From the NCBI RefSeq assembly GCF_040412425.1, contig NC_089777.1, positions 33,097,037 to 33,161,036 on the forward strand: a stretch of DNA of 64,000 bases, in the 5' to 3' direction. A model generated the notes under the pieces. The model did not search any database and was not told where the DNA came from. It saw nothing but the letters and a program-made list of their open reading frames with translations. Source of the stretch: Macrobrachium rosenbergii (lineage: Eukaryota; Arthropoda; Malacostraca; Decapoda; Palaemonidae). Made by a program: the position numbers and the translations under genes. Shown here piece by piece: positions 56,346 to 64,000 of this stretch (position 1 is its first letter; the number at the start of each line of letters is the position of its first letter).

Positions 56346-56943
56346 TTCACTCTATAATGGAATCACTAGGTAATATTAATATTCCCACAAGGCTCAGCAT
56401 TACTGAATGCAAACAATTTTAAAATATAATCCTATTTCCAAGATGTAACTTAGAGATACACTTATATTAAAAATGAAAATAATTCAAGCATTTTAAACAA
56501 ACGAAGACTTGAAAAGTTTCATTCTTCATTTACGAATTAATCTAAGAAGCTGGTATTAAAAGTTCCATTATCCTTGGATGTGCTAAATAATGTGAAGCTG
56601 TATACCAATTTATAAACTGAACAAAGTAAAAAGCTTTCCCTGCTTTCTTGAGAAAAGGAACAACTGCACATGTAGTTAGAAAAAAATGAAGTAAGAGGTT
56701 TTGCCTCTATAATACCAGTCAGATGATATGGCCCTTACACACATGTTGAGTGAAAGAATGCTGGCCTCTTCTCATGGAACAAAAATATAATAACTAATAG
56801 AAAAATATTCTACTACAGTATGATCATTCCCATTCCCCCTTAATTCTTCAAATCATGATCAGTAGAATCTTCATTATCTTAAACAGTGATGCCAATTTAT
56901 AACACATAAAATAAAATAAATAAAAAAATCAGAGAGCACTTAC
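56346..56943. other. Intronic sequence, no gene seen
   Basis: AT-rich, without a recognised feature. Confidence 0.5.
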
Positions 56944-56996
56944 TTTTACTTCTGGGATATCTAGGATCATAGACTGGGCCAAAATCTTCATATTCT
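56944..56996 (-). CDS. CCDC9-like gene, 53-bp micro-exon (17 full codons)
   Basis: A strong acceptor (CTTCTCATTTCAG) and a GTAAGT donor enclose one nucleotide that completes a Gly codon from the exon at 58682-58815, then EYEDFGPVYDPRYPRSK, then one nucleotide that completes an Asn codon with the next exon. Such a short exon would be missed without the phase agreement on both sides. The aromatic/Pro-rich peptide has no motif that I recognise. Confidence 0.7.
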
Positions 56997-57399
56997 CTGA
57001 AATGAGAAGCAAAATGGACAAACTGAACCACAAACATGCTAGTGGGGGCATAAATTCTTATGAATAGGAGAATTAGACTTCAAAGAGGTAAAGTAAACCC
57101 TAGAGATGATTAAAAATAAAAAAAAGCATCAGGGCTAACTTACAAGCAATGCTACACGCAGATGGAGAAATCTCCACTGATGAACTTTCCAGAACACAGC
57201 ATATAAAAACAAAGAAAGACATGAGAACAGAGAACAGAAGAGGGAGAAAGGAGTGTAAAACAATATTATAAACAGGAAATTAGTAACATCACAGTGACAA
57301 AGTGAGACAACAGTAATACAACAATATATTAGGAAAACAATAATCACTACAATGTGAAATGTTAAGGATTAAGACTGCTACAGCATGCTATGAGAGACA

Positions 57400-58480
57400 G
57401 TGCTTCAAAAAAGGTTGTGAAAATTGCTGAAGTCAACAATTGTCAGTTTGGCTCTAAAAAGGGAGATGTTTTTACCACATATTTGTGGATCGAAGAAGTA
57501 TGTAATAGAGTACATAGACAAACAATATATGGTTATTACAAAAGCTATGGGTACCATTACAACTAAGTGAGTGATGAAACTACATCAGTGGAAAAAAAAA
57601 AGGGAAGCACTTACAACTGCTGTACATAGATTAGATGGTGTTATCATCATATTCACTGGATGTCATCTTAAAAATGTTGTAAACATTGAAATCAGTTTGG
57701 GCAGTCACCAGAAAGGATAGCAGAACTAGTCCAGTGAAGAACGTGGTTGCATGGATGGTGTGGGAGAGAGTTAAGGGTGGATGCAAAACTTAACCAAATG
57801 AAACAGTGGCATCACAGACGCTCAGGATTGCAAAATGTGAATGGAATAAGGGATTTGCAATTCACAAAATATACATTAAGGGCCATCAGTGTTGTGGTGG
57901 AAGGGCAGGTCATGAAGGAGATAAAATTGAAAATGGTATTAAGAGACCAGTTAGAGAAATTAAGAGACCAGTTAGAGAGAAAACCAAATAGCAATTAGAA
58001 TAAGACTGCTAAACTACTTGGTCTCAGATAAGAGTACATATCCCATCAGTAAACAAAGCCAATATCTGTTAGACCTATACTGTATAAGGTCTGTTTTTTT
58101 TTTATCCAGTAACAAGAAGGGGACTTTCATGGAAAATAGAGACAATTTTGAGGTGCGACTAAAAAATGCTTAGATTCACAGCTAATGGGCATTGGGAAGA
58201 TCATTTTAAGAATGAGGCATTTTTTCAGATATGGTGTCCAGAGGCTGATAAATAAACAGGTCTTAAAGACTGAGATGTTTTAGATATGCAATGAAAAGGG
58301 ATACGGTACATCAGTTACAAATGAAATAAATATTCAAGCATTGAGATGAAGGCCAATATGAAGGTTACGCAATTCATGAAGAAAGGGTATACATGATGAC
58401 CTAGATCATATGAGAATTCAGAATGGAAATGCACAAAACATTATAGTACAAAGAAATCAGTGAATGTCTAATGAAAGGAA
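57400..58480 (+). pseudogene. Possible LINE reverse transcriptase remnant
   Basis: In broken plus-strand frames, NNCQFGSKKGDVFTTYLWIE (57440-57499) resembles the QFGFRKGRSTTDAIF block of RTE-type RTs. EEVCNRVHRQTIYGYYKSYG is like the DLEKAFDRVPR block, and a C-terminal VLDMQ-KG-RYISYK stretch is like the GHVERR region. Decay is heavy, and motif C was not found. A 21-bp ATTAAGAGACCAGTTAGAGA-type unit is duplicated at 57938-57980. This lies in the first visible intron of the CCDC9-like gene. Confidence 0.3.
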
Positions 58481-58681
58481 AAAATTAATGTACATATGTT
58501 AATAACGATAATTTGTAAAATTAACAATGTTGTATTTCAAAGGTGCTCATGGCTTAAACCTAGAGTGAATTAAAACTAAGACAGTTTTAAAAGAAATCAA
58601 TACATGTACTCAAAGAGCACTCTTGACCTAGCATAACAGTTTCAGATTTGCAGTTCTTCTGATCCTTGATCACATTCTTAC

Positions 58682-58815
58682 CCCTGACTAATTTTGTCAT
58701 TATCCCACTCTCTACGCCAGGAACCACCGTCTGTTTTGCCTCTTGTCAATCTTGCTTCATCAATGGCTGCCCTCTCTGCCTTCCATTTTTCATATTCTCT
58801 TTGTTGGTCATTGTT
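58682..58815 (-). CDS. CCDC9-like protein, first visible exon (conserved core; gene spans 35476-58815)
   Basis: The acceptor is TTTTATTTTCTTTCAG and the donor GTAAGA. The exon reads NNDQQREYEKWKAERAAIDE, then ARLTRGKTDGGSWRREWDND and KISQ. The EY-x-x-WK-x-ER-x-x-ID-x-x-R...WRREWD pattern is the conserved block of animal coiled-coil domain-containing protein 9. Human CCDC9 has been reported as a probable exon junction complex component. The phase is 0 at the 5' end and 2 at the 3' end, matching the micro-exon at 56944-56996. All four visible junctions are in phase, giving 268 residues plus stop from 807 bp. Upstream exons, including the start codon, are not in the window or not recognised. A DIRS-like terminal repeat begins about 17-20 bp upstream of the acceptor. 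Confidence 0.7.
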
Positions 58816-58834
58816 CTGAAAGAAAATAAAAAAA

Positions 58835-59136
58835 TATAAAATTTATAATAAAATCTATTATTTAGATACTTACCTACTGAAAAATAGCTTATATCTCTGT
58901 GCCGATAGGCTAGTTGGCATTCAAACAAAAGATAGAATGGTTACCCTGATGACTGTCTAGTACACCTGTTCTCCACCATGTGTGTTTTGAATATTTCAGC
59001 TCTTGTCAGCATTCTCCTTGACAGCCCACTAAGTTGTGGGGAGGCTGGTTGACGTCTATTTTAACAGCAGTTAAGTATCCAAATAATAAATTTTATGAAA
59101 ATTTTTATTATTTAGGATGAATCTTAACTGCTGTTA
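58835..59136 (-). repeat. DIRS-like terminal repeat and internal complementary hairpin next to a splice acceptor
   Basis: AAAATCTATTATTTAGATAC then TTACCTACTG (58850-58879) is the terminal repeat. At 59062-59136 a hairpin pairs TAACAGCAGTTAAG with CTTAACTGCTGTTA, and AAATAATAAATTTT with AAAATTTTTATTATTT. The arrangement and spacing (about 200 bp) match the 3' ends of DIRS-1 and DIRS-2. The element would run rightwards on the minus strand, possibly past the window end. Confidence 0.55.
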
Positions 59137-59839
59137 AAGAGAGCTGATTCCCACACTAAGAAAAGGATGGTGGGTAGTGCAGCTAGACAAAATCCATCCA
59201 GCCAGTTGAGCTAAAGGTTTCTTGAATGAAACCCAACACATTCTTACCTGATCTAGAATCCTTTCTGGATCTTACTGCCGCCAGAAGTTGGATTCCATTC
59301 AGGGAGCAAGGCTCTCATACGTGTGCAGTGAAGGTCAGCCTTGCGGAGAAAACCACTTCAATTCAGCCAGAATGAAACTGAAGCAGCATGGGGGGACCTC
59401 TGTGCCTGGGTCCAAAAGCCTTATAAAATGACAGTCACTAAAAATAAATACCTTTATGGTAAACAGGTACGCTCCTATACAATTATGTACCTTCATACTC
59501 CCCAGGATATTTAAACCTGGGATTTAAAACAAAGAGCCTAAAAGATTTTCCTTTCTTCAGTTCAGGAAAAGACTACCCAATACTAGTAGCCGACAAAGGG
59601 CTTTACTGTTTTCAAACTCAATTTTGCATACTTAAGGTAGTGAGTGGCAAAAACCACATTGCACTTCTAGTGCGCTGCATTAATCCCATCCTCAACAACA
59701 TCTTGTCATAAAATTAAATGAAGTTGCAATAGCTCTAATTTTATTAATGTTTACCTTCAATAAAGGTTAAAGGCACCGAGCTAGTTCTCATGCGCTAGCC
59801 ACATCAAGTGTCATAAAGAACCTCGTGTTCCTTAACAAA
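59137..59839. other. Unassigned sequence, presumably interior of the DIRS-like element
   Basis: No coding frame is recognised. By analogy with DIRS-1, this would be the 3' noncoding part. Confidence 0.3.
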
Positions 59840-60330
59840 GATGTTCTAAGTTTATAAAACCACAAAGCAAAATGTTAACTTTGCCTCCTCCAGGCTAAAC
59901 AAACACAGAAATTCTAGGTTTTCTAAAACCACAAAACAAAAGGTTAACTTTGCCTCCTCCAACTTGACCTTTGACAAGGATGTTCTAGGTTTCTAAAACC
60001 GCAAAACAAAAGGTTAACTTTGCCTTCTCTAGGCTAAACCTTTGACAAAGACATTTTAGGTTTTCTAAAACCAAAAAACAAAAGGCTAACTTTGCCTCCT
60101 CCAGACTTAACCTTTGACATGAATGTTCTAGGTTTCTAAAACCACAAAACACAAGGTTAACTTTGACTATTCCAGGGTTAACTTTTGACACTCTAGCATT
60201 TCTAAAACTGCAAAACAAAAGGTCAACTTTGCCTAATCCAGGCTTTACCTTTGACAAAGACATTCTAGGTTTTCAAAAATCACAAAACAAAAGGATAACT
60301 TCGCTTCTTTCAAGCTTAACCTATCTAAGC
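59840..60330. repeat. Minisatellite, about seven units of 55-75 bp
   Basis: Units contain TTCTAGGTTTTCTAAAACCA, CAAAACAAAAGGTTAACTTT, GCCTCCTCCAGGCTTAACC and TTTGACAAAGACA in this order. The first units are less regular. A 92-codon minus-strand open frame spans part of it and is only a by-product of the repeat. Confidence 0.75.
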
Positions 60331-60644
60331 AACTTTTAATTGCCCAAAAGGACAGAGAAGTATTTCCTCTTCTTTCCCACGAACTGGAATTCTTACTGTT
60401 CTCGAAAAACTTATCCTTAATATCATTCTCAGCTCTATGGCAAAAAGATAAATTAGCATTCCCTTTACAACAGCCTTAAGGAGAGTGCTTACCATAAATT
60501 TACTCTTTTAACTGCCAATAGTGCTAAATAAAAGAGTTTCATAGTAAATAATTCAATGGAAATCATTCTAGAGGCTTAAAAGGATCTGCAAATAAAATTT
60601 AGACCTGCATCTAAATTCCAGAGAGATTGATACTGAGTTGTAGG

Positions 60645-62916
60645 GGGGCTTCAGTCTCAACTTATCTCAACACCTTAAGGTGCTGATCGTCAGCCAGATC
60701 TAATTGCATGTGATGCAATAATGAGGAAAGCATGAAACGATAACCTTGAAAGTAGACAGTGAAAAACTCTTACTATATCAAAGAGAGCAGGGAAACTTTG
60801 ATGTCTACAGGGGTACATTTGCTGAAAGTTCCTCTAGAATGGCACCCTGAGCAATACGCAAACCGCTGCTTCTGATACAATGCCATGGTTGTTTTCCACT
60901 TGATTAGAGACAGAAAACATGATACCTTTGAAAATTCCCTTATTGGGAGGATATGGTCCAACATCTCCAAGCAGTTAAGTGTGAGATGCACAAGTCAGTG
61001 GAAGTGCATGGAATTCGGTAGTCTGAGTTGATTTCTCCTTAATGGAAGAATAAGAGAGACATCTACAGAGAGAGCTGGAGAGTCCGAAAATCATTTGCTC
61101 TGAGGTTACTAGGGCTCAACAGGAGTCATTGAACAATTCTTGTACTTGAAATTTGCTCAATACTTCCTCGGAGTAAATAAAAGGGGAAGGCCTATAAGTC
61201 TGACTTAGGCCAAACTTAAAAGAAACACATCCACTGCTCAAGCCTGAGGGCCCTCAAAGGAGTAGTAATAAACTGGTCATTCCTGTTCATCTGCATGCTA
61301 GTAAGTCCACATCTGAGCACTCCCCTAATCCTATAGCAACTGTTGAACTTGCGGATGCAATGGCCATTCTGTAGGTAATTTTGTTCTTCCTGATTCCTCA
61401 AATGGCAAAAACACTGTCCTTCAGCAGAATGAACTACCGAAAAAATATCATGTTGTTCATTTCACTCAAACAAGCAATCTTTTCACCGACTTAGTTTCTG
61501 GCCGGGGATAAGCCTACTAGGATTCTTCAATAGTCTTTCCACCACCCTGACGACTTGTATGCTTTACCATGTGTAGAGCTGACCATTCTATGGTGTACTG
61601 TAAGTAAGTAATGACACTTGTCAAAATTCTTTGTTTTGGGTTACAAGACAGAGTGGAAAAAACAAAACCTGGACATAGGTTTAAGAATAAAACAGTCAAC
61701 TCTTAGTTTCAGCATCCATCCTACAGAACATGGCGACAGTGAGGGTCCTGCATTACTTACAAATTTAATGAACGTTAGCTGTAAGTTGTAATTTCTTATG
61801 CTGAGACTATACTGTAATTGTGCCTGATTATTCTGAAAAATTTTCCAGTGAGGCCATGTTTCCTAACAAAGAAACCCCTTACCACATAGGAAACTTCGTT
61901 AAGGGCTAATATTCTTTGGGAAGCAAGTGCCTATTTGTCTTCTGACAGATAATCCTGCAAATTGCAAGGATCCTCACCAGATAAGAATGTACTGAAGAGG
62001 AGCTAGGGAAGCCGATCGAAAATCATAATACGCACAGACTGAGCCTGGTGAAGCAACATATCCTTGGCATTTGAAATACTGTTGACAGAGTTTGGCCAAC
62101 TTGAACCAGCTGATTCAGTAGAAAAGAATTCTTGCTCCTAAAAGTCGACACCATCTGCCTATGGGTAACATGTCCCCTGTGAACATTTGTAGAGGCATTG
62201 TACACAAGCTGAAACAAAGTGCCTTGAACAGCAATGCCTTCTTTGTAAATACACCTCGAAGGAACTTGCGTGACTGAGAATGTTCTGGTACGAGAAAAAT
62301 GTCTTCTGCATGTCCACCGAAACATCCAATCATTCTTTTGGAAACTCACTAAAACCATGCTGGAAAAACCAGAAAGCATGGGGACAGACACATAAAGTTG
62401 TTCAGTCTCGATATGTCCAACACTAGGTGCCTATCTCCGGTTGCTTATGGAGCTCGGAAAAAGTCAGAGGTAAAATCCCAGTGAACTACTGACACCTGCT
62501 CCATTTCATTCCTTCTAATTTACAACCTCCTTATAAAGAATGAGATACTTCTGCTGGAGAAGACACAAAAGAACAGCTACATGAGACTAAACCAAAGGAG
62601 GGGAACCTAAAAGAAATCATAACTCTCCTTCAGTGTCTCCACCACTTAAGGTTCAGCTTTAAGTCTCTCCAAGCATGCCAGGAGACCTGCAATTGGCCAT
62701 CTACTAGAACCTGAGGGCTCAACTGATCCCTGAAAAGTATAAAATATGACTAGTGCCCAATATATCCTCCTTATCACCTTAAAGAGAGTGACTTAGAAGC
62801 GACCTACAGGAGAAACCAAAACAGTGCCATATCCTGTGCAGCATAAGCCTTTACTACAGATAGGAGCATAAGTGTTCTCACTTCTTCCAAACCAAGTTAG
62901 TATAAGCATGAAGACA
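60645..62916. repeat. Dispersed repeat, fuller copy (partner at 7125-7740)
   Basis: 60645-60885 and 62855-62915 match 7128-7355 and 7672-7735. Between them lie 2 kb without a partner. On the minus strand this carries several short open stretches (62023-62391, 61517-61699, 61216-61401) that I cannot assign. It may be the interior of the DIRS-like element whose end is at 58835. Confidence 0.45.
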
Positions 62917-62989
62917 TTAGCCTGCAGTGTCAAATTTGAGTTTGACTGTGCAAGTTAAAAACTAACACTCTTCCTTACGGAACTCCCGC

Positions 62990-63085
62990 TGGAGCCAAAA
63001 ATGCCTAAAGCTGGCTCCACAACCTCCCTAAGCTGGCACCACAAACGCACTAAGCTGGCACCTCAATCTCTCTAAGCTGATGCAA
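62990..63085. repeat. Short tandem repeat, about 30-bp units
   Basis: CTAAGCTGGCACCACAA-type units recur about four times (AAAGCTGGCTCCACAACCTC, CTAAGCTGGCACCACAAACG, CTAAGCTGGCACCTCAATCT, CTAAGCTGATGC). Confidence 0.7.
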
Positions 63086-64000
63086 AAAAGAGGCAATTAT
63101 ACTGAGAAAAAGTTCAATAGAAGATAAACACTTCAACAATCTAAACAGACTCCACCTCAGCATTTCCAAAGCACTTGTTAGACTCGAGTTTATCTCTTCA
63201 AAGAAGAGATAAAGAAAACAGAATCTTCAACTGAAGACAGTTTAAGCATCGATTAAGCACCTGTATCATAAGATGGGGTGCACCGCGACTTTGCAAACAA
63301 CTAGATGACAAGCCTTGGCAGACTTATAGAGAGTTTTGTGTGCCAAAGTACAAGAAAACTTATGATACGCACTCTAATTGAAGGAGAAAGCTTGAGTTCT
63401 CTTTCTCCAAATGCTTAAAGGGTGCCAAAATACTTGAAGACAACCAAGATCTATTCTCTACATGGCCTTTTTCTTCAACTAAATGAAGATACTACAGCGA
63501 AGCACTCCAGCAAACGCCGATCAAACTGAAGGAGATACCTCTGATTCAAACTCTTCTTCCACCAGAGGGTGACAGTAGGTGACAGTTGGGCGACAAGAGC
63601 GACAAGAGGCGACAGTTGGGCGACAGGAGGCAACAGCTGGGTGACAGGAGGCGACAGCTGGCAACATGAGGCAACAGCAGCTGAGTACCTGCATCGCATC
63701 TGCAACTCGATGAAAGGGGAGACAGGGAACTACAATCTGAAGCAGCTCAGCTGAATCCACACAAGTCAGCTGTGCAAAAGAAAATGGGAAATGTTGGGAG
63801 GCAAGGGGGAGAAGAGTTACAACGACTCTCCCACCTAGTTCAAAATCAAGTCAACGGACTTAGAGAGCATTCCCGCAAAATGCATCCTTAGAAAGCTTAG
63901 TAGCTAGAATAACGTCTAGCTTGGAAACAACAGAAGATACTGTACCCATGGTGGGTTTGGAAAGAAAAACATTAATTGAGGCAGAAGTAAGAGATTCGGC
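63086..64000 (-). other. Unassigned region with a repetitive minus-strand ORF
   Basis: On the plus strand, GGCGACAGTTGGGCGACAGG-like units are repeated at 63570-63672. On the minus strand they encode CHPAVASCRPTVASC-type repeats inside a 79-codon open frame (63521-63760) that also has DSAELLQIVVPCLPFHRVAD and VEEEFESEVSPSV. It could be a gag-like piece of the DIRS-like element, but no diagnostic motif supports that. Confidence 0.3.

Noticed and set aside
59985..60263. A 92-codon minus-strand ORF
   Set aside because: It is produced by a minisatellite whose units happen to lack stops in that frame; the encoded repeats follow the DNA repeat.

Overview
The window is eukaryotic DNA dominated by transposable elements. 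It most resembles a decapod crustacean genome: DIRS-type tyrosine-recombinase retrotransposons (common in Decapoda), LINEs with a shared 3' tail, a tRNA-derived SINE, Tc1/mariner, pogo/Tigger, hAT and TTAA-type DNA transposons, and abundant di- and trinucleotide repeats in AT-rich sequence. The taxon is an inference from element content. There are no operons, ribosome binding sites or bacterial genes.

Left part (1-24 kb). The window opens inside a decayed DIRS element (DIRS-1, to about 5.87 kb: gag, RT/RNase H, tyrosine recombinase, complementary terminal structures). It is followed by a hAT remnant (5.9-7.1 kb), a dispersed repeat, the 3' end of an RNase H-bearing LINE (7.7-9.1 kb) and a Ty3/gypsy pol remnant (9.1-12.9 kb) split by a TTAA-flanked non-autonomous element with five tandem units of about 375 bp. 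From 13.26 to 23.83 kb lies a second DIRS (DIRS-2) with both inverted terminal repeats. It was invaded at a TA site by a 4.18-kb Tc1/mariner element (14300-18480), whose transposase appears intact if one 378-bp GT-AG intron is removed (339 aa, DD35E). That element was in turn invaded by a 985-bp pogo-like MITE.

Middle and right (24-64 kb). I see one credible host gene, on the minus strand: five exons (58.8 kb down to 35.5 kb) whose splice phases all agree. They encode the C-terminal 268 residues of a CCDC9-like protein and end in a stop codon. Its introns are packed with repeats: a TIR element (36.2-38.1 kb), an RTE/Jockey-like LINE with its 3' tail and three further tails, a pogo-like MITE (43.6-45.2 kb), a Jerky-like pseudogene, a Tc1 pseudogene split by two later insertions, and a SINE. 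Upstream of the first visible exon sits what looks like the end of another DIRS-like element, only about 17-20 bp from the splice acceptor. Between 24 and 35 kb are a Tigger transposase pseudogene, large palindromes and another DIRS-like end.

Every transposase or reverse transcriptase except the intron-containing Tc1 enzyme carries stops, frameshifts or lost catalytic residues. The window is best read as layered insertions around and inside one host gene.
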